This document shows, in pieces, positions 8,193 to 15,911 of a stretch of DNA of 64,000 nucleotides. This DNA comes from Frateuria_A sp051900425 (GTDB lineage Bacteria; Pseudomonadota; Gammaproteobacteria; Xanthomonadales; Rhodanobacteraceae), in the NCBI RefSeq assembly GCF_051900425.1, contig NZ_JBHZGK010000008.1, forward strand, positions 113,527-177,526. The letters run 5' to 3'. The first letter of the stretch is position 1. Every line of letters begins with the position of its first letter. The position numbers and the translations under genes were made by a program. Under the pieces are notes generated by a model. The model ran no database searches. It saw only the letters and a list, made by a program, of their open reading frames with translations, and was not told the origin of the DNA.

Positions 8193-8360
8193 TCAGGCGC
8201 TTTCCAGCACCTGGCGCAACTTGCGCCCGAGTTCGGCAAGCGTATAGGGCTTGCCCAGCAGCGGGGCATCCGGCTCCGTGGCGCCATTGCGTTGCGCCGC
8301 AGGTGGCCGGGTAGCCGGTGGTGAACAGCACCTTCAGGCCCGGCCTGCCGCGGCGCGCAA
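8193..8360 (-). pseudogene. Remnant of a response-regulator receiver domain (C-terminal end, frameshifted)
   Basis: On the minus strand one frame reads RPGLKVLFTTGYPA (beta4 and Thr switch region of a receiver domain) and, after a shift by one base, the next frame reads RNGATEPDAPLLGKPYTLAE and ends LGRKLRQVLESA-stop. That is the beta5 region with the conserved Lys-Pro, followed by helix 5. The spacing between TTGY and GKP is normal for a receiver if one frameshift is allowed. No phosphoacceptor Asp region, kinase domain or start is present upstream, so this is a decayed tail of a hybrid kinase or response regulator squeezed between the stress protein gene and argH. Confidence 0.65.
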
Positions 8361-8418
8361 CGGCGCGGAGTGTCCGCCCGACGCCGTGAACCGCCCAGCA
8401 AGCGGGCTGAACGCCTGC

Positions 8419-9714
8419 TCAGCCCGGCAACGAGGCAAGGCGCGAGGCCAGCTCCTCCAGCCGCACGTCAGCGCCACCGCCGGGCGAAACACGTTCGGCC
8501 AGGCTGCGCTCGGGCGTGCGCCCCTCGCCGGCCGAGGCGGCGGCAGCGGCCGCGGCACGGTAGGCATCGCGGAACGGCACGCCGGCCGCCGCCTGTTCGA
8601 TGGCCACATCGGTGGCGAACATCGCCGGCTCGATCGCCGCGCGCATGGCCGGCTCGTTCCAATGCATGCGGGCGAGCAGGTCGGGGACGAGCTCCAGCGC
8701 GGCGAGGCCGTGGGTCATGCCGTGGAAGATCGAACCCTTGGAGAACTGCAGGTCGCGCTGGTAGCCGGTCGGCAGCGACAGCAGTTGCTCGATCTCGCAG
8801 CGCGCCGCGGCCACGGTCGCGTAACTGGCGCGCAGCAGTTCCACCACGTCCGGATTGCGCTTGTTCGGCATGATCGAACTGCCGGTGGTGTATTCCGGTG
8901 GAAGGCTGACGAAACCGAATTCGGCGGTGGTGAACAGCGACAGGTCCCAGGCCAGGCGGCGCAGGTCCAGCAGCGCGCTGGCCAGGGCTTCCAGCGCGGC
9001 CAGTTCGAACTTGCCGCGCGAGAGCTGCGCGTAGATCGGCGAGAGCTGCATGCGCGAGAAGCCCAGCGCGGCGGTGGTGTGCGCGCGATCGAGCGGCAGG
9101 TTCACGCCGTAGCCGGCGGCAGTGCCGAGCGGGTTGGCATCGATCCAGGCCAGCGTCTGGCGGGCGCGCAGGGCGTTGTCGATGAAACCCTCGGCGAAAC
9201 CGGCGAACCACATGGCGGTGGAGGACACCACGGCGCGCTGCAGGTGCGTGTAGCCCGGCAGCGGCAGGGCCGGCTGCGCCGCGCGGTCGAGGCATACTTC
9301 CGCGACGGCGCGGCAGTGCCGCGCCAGCGCGTCCAGCTTTTCCTTCAGCCACAAGCGCGTGGCGACCAGGATCTGGTCATTGCGGCTGCGCCCGGTGTGT
9401 ACGCGCCGGCCAGCATCGCCGAGCCGCTCCGTGAGGCGCGCCTCGATCGCCGAATGGCCGTCCTCGTAGCGCTCGTCCAGCACGAAGGCGCCCGAACGGA
9501 AATCCTGCCCCAGCGTGTCGAGCTCGCGTCCGAGTGCCGCGGCCTCGGCGGCGCTGACCACGCCGATGCGTTCGAGGCCCTCCACGTGCGCCTTGCTCGC
9601 GGTGATGTCATACAGGAAGAACTCGCGGTCCAGCAGCACGTCGTTGCCGGCGAGGAAACGCATGATCCGGGCGTCGGTTTCGACGCCGGCCTTCTGCCAC
9701 AGGAGGTCGCTCAT
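8419..9714 (-). CDS. argH: Argininosuccinate lyase
   Basis: The 431-residue protein belongs to the fumarase/aspartase superfamily and cleaves argininosuccinate to arginine and fumarate, the last step of the pathway. Visible family marks are HTGRSRNDQI near residue 105, PGYTHLQRAV with the catalytic His region, and the signature loop GSSIMPNKRNPD, which contains the catalytic Ser. The length is slightly shorter than the E. coli enzyme (about 457) but complete. Its ATG overlaps the proS stop codon by ATGA, so it is translationally coupled to proS. It is the last gene of the arginine operon. Confidence 0.97.
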   Translation of the reverse strand: MSDLLWQKAGVETDARIMRFLAGNDVLLDREFFLYDITASKAHVEGLERIGVVSAAEAAALGRELDTLGQDFRSGAFVLDERYEDGHSAIEARLTERLGDAGRRVHTGRSRNDQILVATRLWLKEKLDALARHCRAVAEVCLDRAAQPALPLPGYTHLQRAVVSSTAMWFAGFAEGFIDNALRARQTLAWIDANPLGTAAGYGVNLPLDRAHTTAALGFSRMQLSPIYAQLSRGKFELAALEALASALLDLRRLAWDLSLFTTAEFGFVSLPPEYTTGSSIMPNKRNPDVVELLRASYATVAAARCEIEQLLSLPTGYQRDLQFSKGSIFHGMTHGLAALELVPDLLARMHWNEPAMRAAIEPAMFATDVAIEQAAAGVPFRDAYRAAAAAAASAGEGRTPERSLAERVSPGGGADVRLEELASRLASLPG

Positions 9715-11063
9715 GGCTGGTCGTCCGGTTGGAGGGGGGAAAGGGCTTGGCGCAGGAACGCGACCGCGTCGTCCGGGGCCATCTCGCGGCGTCCGCCGCT
9801 GGCCCGGTGTTTCAGCTCGACGCTGCCCGCATCCAGCCCGCGCGGGCCCACCAGCACCTGCCAGGGCAGGCCGACCAGGTCCATGCGCGCAAACTTGGCG
9901 CCCGGCCGCTCGTCGGTATCGTCGAGCAGGACGCTCAGGCCGGCCGCGCGCAGGCGGGCGTACAGCGACTCGCAGGCGGCATCGACGCGGGCATCGCCGT
10001 GCTTCAGATGCAGCAGGCCGACCTGGAACGGCGCCACACCCTCCGGCCAGACGATGCCCTGCTCGTCATGGCTGGCCTCGATGATCGCGCCCATCAGCCG
10101 CGACACACCCACGCCGTAGCAGCCGCCGTGGATCGGCCGTTCGACACCGTCGGCGTGGCGCACCATGGCGGTCATCGGCACCGAGTACCTGGTGCCGAAG
10201 TAGAAGATCTGGCCGACCTCGATGCCGCGTGCGAGCACTTGCCGTTCCACTGGCACGTCGCGCTCGAACCGATCCGCCTCATGCACGTCCTCGGTGGCGG
10301 CGTAGGGCGCCGTCCACGCCTCGACGAGCGGCGTCAGGTCACTGCCGTAGTCGACGTCGGCGCCTGGCACCGGCAAGTCCAGGACGGCCCGGTCGCAGAA
10401 CACCGCCGACTCGCCGGTCTGCGCCAGCACCAGGAACTCGTGCGAGAGATCGCCGCCGATCGGGCCGGTTTCCGCACGCATGGGGATCGCCTTGACGCCC
10501 ATCCGGTTGAACATGCGCAGATACGCCACGAACATGCGCTGGTAGGAACGGCGCGCGGCGGCCTCGTCCAGGTCGAACGAATAGGCGTCCTTCATCAGGA
10601 ACTCGCGCCCGCGCATCACGCCGAAGCGTGGGCGTTGCTCGTCGCGGAACTTCCACTGGAACTGGTAGAGGTTGAGCGGCAGGCTGCGCCAGGAGCTGAT
10701 GTAGCTGCGGAAGATCCCGGTGACCATTTCCTCGTTGGTCGGGCCGTACACCAGCTCGCGCTCGTGGCGGTCGCGGATGCGCAGCATTTCCGGGCCGTAG
10801 GCCTCGTAGCGACCGCTCTCGCGCCACAGGTCGGCCAGTTGCAGCGTGGGCATCAGCAGCTCGACCGCGCCGGCACGGTCCATTTCCTCGCGCACGATGC
10901 GCTCGATGTTCCTGAGCACGCGCAGGCCCAGCGGCAGCCAGGCGTAGATGCCGGCCGCCTCCTGCCGGATCAGGCCGGCGCGTAGCATCAGCCGGTGCGA
11001 GGCGATCTGCGCCTCGGCGGGGTTTTCCTTGAGCGTGGGGAGCAGGTAGCGGGTCAGGCGCAT
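9711..11063 (-). CDS. proS: Prolyl-tRNA synthetase, short form without the editing insertion
   Basis: The 450-residue protein is a class II aminoacyl-tRNA synthetase. Motif 1 lies near IASHRLMLRAGLIRQEAAGIYAWLPLG, motif 2 in YQFQWKFRDEQRPRFGVMRGREF, and motif 3 in HGGCYGVGVSRLMGAIIE; a C-terminal anticodon-binding domain follows from about residue 350. The E. coli type has about 570 residues, with a roughly 180-residue editing domain between motifs 2 and 3. That domain is absent here, as in the alphaproteobacterial short form, which depends on free-standing trans-editing proteins. Its place between argC and argH is unusual: the proBA genes occupy the end of this operon in Xanthomonas. The stop overlaps argH. 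Whether it is the only ProRS of the cell cannot be told. Confidence 0.93.
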   Translation of the reverse strand: MRLTRYLLPTLKENPAEAQIASHRLMLRAGLIRQEAAGIYAWLPLGLRVLRNIERIVREEMDRAGAVELLMPTLQLADLWRESGRYEAYGPEMLRIRDRHERELVYGPTNEEMVTGIFRSYISSWRSLPLNLYQFQWKFRDEQRPRFGVMRGREFLMKDAYSFDLDEAAARRSYQRMFVAYLRMFNRMGVKAIPMRAETGPIGGDLSHEFLVLAQTGESAVFCDRAVLDLPVPGADVDYGSDLTPLVEAWTAPYAATEDVHEADRFERDVPVERQVLARGIEVGQIFYFGTRYSVPMTAMVRHADGVERPIHGGCYGVGVSRLMGAIIEASHDEQGIVWPEGVAPFQVGLLHLKHGDARVDAACESLYARLRAAGLSVLLDDTDERPGAKFARMDLVGLPWQVLVGPRGLDAGSVELKHRASGGRREMAPDDAVAFLRQALSPLQPDDQP

Positions 11064-11112
11064 GGCAGTGTCTCGGTAGCGGACAAGAGGGCAAAGGCGA
11101 CGCTGCCCCGCC

Positions 11113-12078
11113 TCACGGTCGCGCTGCCGGCGTCACCGGAACGCCCGTCAATTCGCCCTGCCCCAGCGCGCGGTTGATGTTCTGCATGGCCTGCGTGGCG
11201 GCGCCCTTGAGCAGGTTGTCCAGCGTGGCGACCACCACCACGCGACGTCCGTCGAGGGCCATGGCAAAGCCACCGATCTCCGCGTGGTGCTTGCCGGCGA
11301 TACGGCTGACCCACGGCGCCTCGTCCTGCACGCGTACGAGCGGCTCGTCCTGGTAGGCATGGTTGAACCGGGCCATCACGTCCTCGCGCTTCATCGCCCG
11401 TGCGAGGTAGAGGTTGCAGGTGACGGTGAGGCCGCGGAAGTGCGGCGCGACGTGCGGCATGAATTCCACCGGCACGCCCAGGCGCGCCGAGGTCTCACGC
11501 TCGTGCATGTGGCCGGTGAGCGAATACGGCATCAGGTTGTCGCGCAGCTTCTCCGGATCGTTCTTGTCCGAGGGTGTGGTGCCGGCGCCCGAGTAGCCCG
11601 ACACGCCGAAGCACACCGGCGGCGCGGCGAGCAGGTCCTTCAGCGGCGCAACCGCCAGCTGGATCGCGGTGGCGTAGCAACCGGGATTGCTGATGCGCCG
11701 CTGGCCACGCCAGCGGCCGCGCGTCAGCTCGGGCAGGCCGTAGTACCAGCGCTCGTCGAAGCGATAGTCCGCCGACAGGTCCACGATCAGCGGATCGGCG
11801 CCGGCCTTGTCGAAGGCTTCCACGCAGGCGCCTGCCTTGCCATTGGGCAACGCCAGGATCACCACGTCGGCGCCCAGCGCGGGCAGGTCTTCATGTGCCG
11901 GGGCGCTGTAGCGCAGCTCGCCGGCGTACTCGGGCACGTGCGCGTCCACGCGCTGGCCCTCCAGTTCGCGCGAGGAGACATAGGCCAGCTGCAGCGCCGG
12001 ATGCCGCGCGATGAGGCGGATCAGCTCGGCACCGGTATGGCCGCGCGCGCCGACGATGCCTACGGTCTTCTTGTCCAT
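11113..12078 (-). CDS. argC: N-acetyl-gamma-glutamyl-phosphate reductase
   Basis: The 321-residue protein reduces N-acetylglutamyl phosphate to the semialdehyde using NADPH. The N-terminus MDKKTVGIVGARGHTGAELIRLI is the nucleotide-binding loop; the catalytic cysteine is in ISNPGCYATAIQLA, and the conserved His-rich segment is HVAPHFRGLTVTCNLYLAR. The ATG at 12078 is chosen because GGAGAAA lies directly upstream. A GTG at 12093 in the same frame overlaps the argBA stop codon and is possible but less likely. It is followed by proS after 49 nt. Confidence 0.95.
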   Translation of the reverse strand: MDKKTVGIVGARGHTGAELIRLIARHPALQLAYVSSRELEGQRVDAHVPEYAGELRYSAPAHEDLPALGADVVILALPNGKAGACVEAFDKAGADPLIVDLSADYRFDERWYYGLPELTRGRWRGQRRISNPGCYATAIQLAVAPLKDLLAAPPVCFGVSGYSGAGTTPSDKNDPEKLRDNLMPYSLTGHMHERETSARLGVPVEFMPHVAPHFRGLTVTCNLYLARAMKREDVMARFNHAYQDEPLVRVQDEAPWVSRIAGKHHAEIGGFAMALDGRRVVVVATLDNLLKGAATQAMQNINRALGQGELTGVPVTPAARP

Positions 12079-12089
12079 TTTCTCCAGCC

Positions 12090-13433
12090 TCACGCTGCGT
12101 TGTTCGTCAGGGGGGCGGCATCGACCAGCGTGGGCAAGCGTTGCGCGCAGTGGGCCACGCAGCGCTCGATCAACCGGAAGTCATCGATGCCATACCAGTA
12201 CACCTTCCAGCGCGGCTGCTTGAGCGAACCGTCGCATTCGGCGTCGTAGAACGGATTGATGTTGTTGCCGTGGCGCGAGCGCCAGAACAGTCGCGGGTTG
12301 GCCTCGCGCATCACCAGCCACACGGCACGCCCGAGGCCCTCGCCCTGCGCTTCGTCGAGCACGGCGAACTTGTCCAGGTAGGCCATGCCCTCTTCCTGCG
12401 TCAGGATCATCGCGGCGCGGTAGTTCTCGCTTACGTAGATACGGTACGGCCGGGTGCGCTCGAAGTAGTCCGGCACCAGCGCGCGGCCGAAGCTCGACTC
12501 GATCAGCACGCGCAGGCGTGCCCGATCCACGCCCTCCCACGAATCGAAGCTGAGCACCTTCTCGCCCCGCCGAACCAGCGTGCCCGAGCCCTTGTGGGTG
12601 AACAGTTCCTTGGCCAGCTCCGCCGGCCGCGTGATCGACACCGACGAGGTGAGCGGCAGGTCGGCCAGCAGGTCGGCGATTTGTTCGATCTTCAGGCGCA
12701 TGCCGCCGTCGATCCACGGCTGCGCCATAAGGTGCTCGTACTCGGTGGAGAGGTTGATCGAGTCGATCACCTGGCCATCCGCATCGAGCAGCCCGCCCGT
12801 GCCGGTGAGGAAAACGATCTTGTAGGGCTGCAGCACGCGCACCAGTTCGTTGGCGGCGATGTCCGCGTTGATGTTGAGCAACTGGCCCTCGGTCGTCTCG
12901 CCCAGGCTCGCGATTACCGGAATCGCATTGGCCCGCAGCGCGGCCTCGATCGGCGCAAGCTCGATGCCGGTGGTCCTGCCGACCATGCCCAATGCCTCGC
13001 GGTCCAGGTAGTCGGACATGAACACGCCCGACGCCACCGACACCGCGCGCGTATCCATCGCATGCAGCGCATCGACCAGGCGCAGGTTCTGCTGCTGGAA
13101 CACGCGGCGCACCACGCCCATCGCCTGCGGCGTGGTCACGCGCAGCCCGCCGACCGTCTGCTTGGCGATGCCGGCCGCGGCCAGTTCCTGGTCGAGCTGC
13201 GGGCCGGCGCCGTGCAACACGATCGGCGTCAAGCCGACCTGTTGCAGGAACGTCAGCGAGGAGGCGAGCGCCGGCAGGTCGTCGCGCAGCACGGCGCCGC
13301 CGACTTTCACTACCGCGAAGCGCTTGGCGTCGACCTGCGAGAAGCGCTTGAGATACTGCTGGATTTCCTTCGCGCTGCCCATTGCCGAAAGCAGGCGGAC
13401 GATGGTTTGGCGGGTGTGCTTATGCGTTTCCAC
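12090..13433 (-). CDS. argB: Bifunctional N-acetylglutamate kinase / N-acetylglutamate synthase
   Basis: The 447-residue product is the fused enzyme found in xanthomonads. The first about 290 residues are an amino-acid kinase domain with FAVVKVGGAVLRDDL (phosphate binding), TPIVLHGAGPQLD and VFLTGTGGLLD. The rest is a GNAT acetyltransferase domain with the EEGMAYLDKFAVLDEAQGEGLGRAVW acetyl-CoA loop and FWRSRHGNNINPFY. It therefore supplies both the first and second steps of arginine synthesis. The GTG at 13433 (VETHKHTRQTIVRLLSAMG) gives the length known for the Xanthomonas enzyme and overlaps the argE' stop by 14 nt; an ATG at 13382 is the alternative. Confidence 0.93.
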   Translation of the reverse strand: METHKHTRQTIVRLLSAMGSAKEIQQYLKRFSQVDAKRFAVVKVGGAVLRDDLPALASSLTFLQQVGLTPIVLHGAGPQLDQELAAAGIAKQTVGGLRVTTPQAMGVVRRVFQQQNLRLVDALHAMDTRAVSVASGVFMSDYLDREALGMVGRTTGIELAPIEAALRANAIPVIASLGETTEGQLLNINADIAANELVRVLQPYKIVFLTGTGGLLDADGQVIDSINLSTEYEHLMAQPWIDGGMRLKIEQIADLLADLPLTSSVSITRPAELAKELFTHKGSGTLVRRGEKVLSFDSWEGVDRARLRVLIESSFGRALVPDYFERTRPYRIYVSENYRAAMILTQEEGMAYLDKFAVLDEAQGEGLGRAVWLVMREANPRLFWRSRHGNNINPFYDAECDGSLKQPRWKVYWYGIDDFRLIERCVAHCAQRLPTLVDAAPLTNNAA

Positions 13434-14535
13434 GGCTGACGATCCGGTAGAGGGTTTCTGCGTAGTGCTGGAGCTGGTCCAGGGCAACCCATTCGTCGGC
13501 GCTGTGCGCCTGCGCGATATCGCCCGGCCCATAGACGAACGCCGTGTAACCGGCGGCGGAAAACAGCGCAGCCTCGGTCCAGAAGTCGACCGCATTGCCG
13601 ACGGGGATCTCCAGCTCGTCCGCCAGGTCGCGCGCTGCCAGGCGCCTTGCTTCAGCGCTCGCGGTGTCGCCAGCGGGCAACGAGTTGCCACGGAAGGTTT
13701 CCTCGAAGTGCGCCGGTGCGGCATCGCCCAGGCTGCGGAAACCTTCGAGCAAGCGGTCGGGCTCCATGGTCGGCAGCGGGCGGAAGCCGAAGCGCACCTC
13801 GGCAGCCGGTGCGACCATGTTGGCCTTGATGCCGCCTTCCAAGCGGCCGATGTTGAAGCGCAGTCCGGTCAGTCCACCGAAGCGTTCGTGCGACTGTGCA
13901 GCGACGAAATCGAGTGCCGCCGCACCCCAGCGCACCGCCTGGTGCAGCGCGCTGTCGGTCGGCTTCTGCTCGCCCGACGCATGGCCGGCCAGGCCTGCGA
14001 AGCGCATCAGTACCGACTGGATGCCGCGGTGTGCCAGCACCGCCTCGCCGCGCGTGGGCTCGGCCACGATCACGGCTTCGTAAGGGCTTGCCGGGAACGC
14101 GGGGAAAGCGCGCAGGAAGCCGGCGACGCAGCGCGCATCGTTGGCTTCCTCGTCGGTGGAAAACAGCAGCGCCAGCGGACCGTCGGTGGCCTTTGCCACC
14201 GCCAGCAGCGCCGCGGCCGCCCCCTTGATGTCGCAGGCGCCCAGGCCGATCGCGCGATCACCCTCGATGCGGAGCCCGTGCGGATCGGCGCTCCACGCCG
14301 GCGAGTCCGGCACGGTGTCCAGGTGGACGTTGAACAGCAGCCGGGGCTGGCCGCGCACGGCATGCAGGGTCACGGCGCCGCCGCCGTGATCGGTCAACGT
14401 CACCCCGAAGTCGGGCAACTGCGAACGCAGGTAGTCGAAGATCCCGCCCGTGCCGATGGCCCGCGGCGGGTTGCGCGTGTCGAAGGCGACCAGCGCGCGC
14501 AGGTGGTCCAGCGTGGCATCCAGCAACGCGCTCAT
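13420..14535 (-). CDS. argE: N-acetylcitrulline deacetylase (ArgE-like M20 metallohydrolase)
   Basis: The 371-residue protein is an M20 family zinc hydrolase. Metal-site marks are FNVHLDTVPDS (His and catalytic Asp), GLGACDIKGA (bridging Asp), FSTDEEAND (general-base Glu plus Glu ligand), VAEPT, and the final His in IAQAHSADEWV. A dimerisation domain occupies the middle (HASGEQKPTDSALHQAV region). Because the partner carbamoyltransferase is the acetylornithine type, the physiological substrate is expected to be N-acetylcitrulline rather than N-acetylornithine; this follows from pathway logic known in Xanthomonas. The ATG at 14535 follows GGGAG. Confidence 0.9.
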   Translation of the reverse strand: MSALLDATLDHLRALVAFDTRNPPRAIGTGGIFDYLRSQLPDFGVTLTDHGGGAVTLHAVRGQPRLLFNVHLDTVPDSPAWSADPHGLRIEGDRAIGLGACDIKGAAAALLAVAKATDGPLALLFSTDEEANDARCVAGFLRAFPAFPASPYEAVIVAEPTRGEAVLAHRGIQSVLMRFAGLAGHASGEQKPTDSALHQAVRWGAAALDFVAAQSHERFGGLTGLRFNIGRLEGGIKANMVAPAAEVRFGFRPLPTMEPDRLLEGFRSLGDAAPAHFEETFRGNSLPAGDTASAEARRLAARDLADELEIPVGNAVDFWTEAALFSAAGYTAFVYGPGDIAQAHSADEWVALDQLQHYAETLYRIVSRGNA

Positions 14536-14593
14536 GCCGTGCTCCCGCAAGGGCCAACGCTTTCCCCGAGCGAAGGGGTGGCGAGCGTGTTGC

Positions 14594-15841
14594 TCATCCC
14601 TTCGCGCTCCGGTTCACTTCCGCCCACAGCGTCGAGCTCATGCCGAACAGCTTGATGAAGCCCTCGGCCTCCTCCACGCCCCAGTCGGCCGACTGCGCGT
14701 AGGTGGCGCCCTTGGCGTTGAGGATGTTCGGCGACTCCACCGCCACCGCCTCGACCGTCCCGCCGTGGGTCTGCAGCGACACGACGCCGTCGACGGTCGC
14801 CTGGCTCGAGGCCAGGAAGGCTTCCAGGTCGGTCTTCAGCGGATCGTGGAAGAAGCCTTCGTAGACCACCTCGACCCACTTGCGCGCCACCTCGGGCTTG
14901 AAGCGGTTCTGCTGCTTGGAAAGCACCGCCTCCTCCAGCGCGCGGTGCGCGGTCAGCAGCGCGATCAAGCCCGGCGCTTCGAACACGATCCGTCCCTTGA
15001 GCCCGATGGTGGTGTCGCCGGTGTACATGCCGCGGCCCACGCCATAGCGCGCGAACAGCGCATTGAGCTTGGCCAGTAGTTGATGCCCCGGCAGGCGCTC
15101 GCCGTCGAGGCTCACCGCCTCGCCGCGCTCGAAGCCGAGCTTCACCGCCAGCGGTTCGGACGGCCATTGAGCGCGCGGCTTGCACCAGCCGCGCGCTCCC
15201 TCGCCGGGCGCCTGCCACTTGTCGATCTCGCCGCCGGACATGGTCACGCCGAGCAGGTTCTCGTTGATGGTGTACGCCTGCTGCTTGGCGCGCACGCCGA
15301 AGCCGCGCTCTTCCAGGTACTTCTGCTCGTAGGCGCGCGTCTGCGTGTGCTGCTTCTGGATTTCCCGGATCGGCGCCACGATGCGGTAGTCGCCCAGCGC
15401 CTTCACGGCCAGATCGAAGCGCACCTGGTCGTTGCCCATGCCGGTGCAGCCGTGCGCGATGGCGTTGGTACCCAGTTCGGCACAACGCGCGAGCGCCGCT
15501 TCCACGATCAGGTAGCGATCGGACACCAGCAGCGGGTACTGGCCCTGGTAACCCTCGCCCGCCCAGACGAACGGTTTGACGAAACCGTTCCAGATGGCGG
15601 GGCCGCCGTCGACGGTGCGGTGGCTGGTTACGCCCAGCTCGTGTGCGCGGTGTTCGATGAAGGCGCGCTCCTCGGCGTCCACGCCGCCGGTGTCGGCGAA
15701 CACGGTGTGCACGTTCCACCCCTGTTCCTTGAGGTAGGGCACGCAGAAGCTGGTGTCGAGGCCGCCGGAGAAGGCGAGGACGATGTCCTTGGAGCCGTCA
15801 ATCGGGAATCGGGAATCGGGAATCGTAGAAGCGTTGGACAT
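14594..15841 (-). CDS. argG: Argininosuccinate synthase with a repeat-encoded N-terminal extension
   Basis: The 415-residue protein ligates citrulline and aspartate using ATP. The ATP pyrophosphatase loop is VLAFSGGLDTSFCVPYL (about residues 20-36), and the family segments GCTGMGNDQVRFD and GEIDKWQAPG follow. Residues 6-13 (TIPDSRFP) precede the conserved start and are the direct translation of a heptanucleotide repeat in the DNA (15803-15825), so this piece is probably not functional protein. The ATG at 15841 has only a weak ribosome-binding site and lies in the loop of a potential mRNA hairpin formed with the end of argF. Confidence 0.96.
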   Translation of the reverse strand: MSNASTIPDSRFPIDGSKDIVLAFSGGLDTSFCVPYLKEQGWNVHTVFADTGGVDAEERAFIEHRAHELGVTSHRTVDGGPAIWNGFVKPFVWAGEGYQGQYPLLVSDRYLIVEAALARCAELGTNAIAHGCTGMGNDQVRFDLAVKALGDYRIVAPIREIQKQHTQTRAYEQKYLEERGFGVRAKQQAYTINENLLGVTMSGGEIDKWQAPGEGARGWCKPRAQWPSEPLAVKLGFERGEAVSLDGERLPGHQLLAKLNALFARYGVGRGMYTGDTTIGLKGRIVFEAPGLIALLTAHRALEEAVLSKQQNRFKPEVARKWVEVVYEGFFHDPLKTDLEAFLASSQATVDGVVSLQTHGGTVEAVAVESPNILNAKGATYAQSADWGVEEAEGFIKLFGMSSTLWAEVNRSAKG

Positions 15842-15911
15842 GGTGGCACTCGTGAATTGAAGATGGGTGGACAGCTCTGGAACGATTCCCTATTTCCTAT
15901 TCCCGATTCCC
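15803..15911. repeat. Inverted pair of GGGAATC heptamer repeats spanning the argF-argG junction
   Basis: Three and a half copies of GGGAATC lie inside the first codons of argG (15803-15825). Inverted, imperfect copies (GATTCCC type) lie at the very end of argF (15884-15911). In the mRNA the two arms share a perfect 13-bp match (15899-15911 with 15804-15816) and enclose the argG start codon in the loop. The same motif recurs near 38498-38579. It is a dispersed short repeat of a kind frequent in Xanthomonadales. Confidence 0.8.

Noticed and set aside
12078..12093. GTG at 12093 as the argC start
   Set aside because: The ATG at 12078 has GGAGAAA directly upstream and gives the family N-terminus; the GTG adds five residues with no clear ribosome-binding site.
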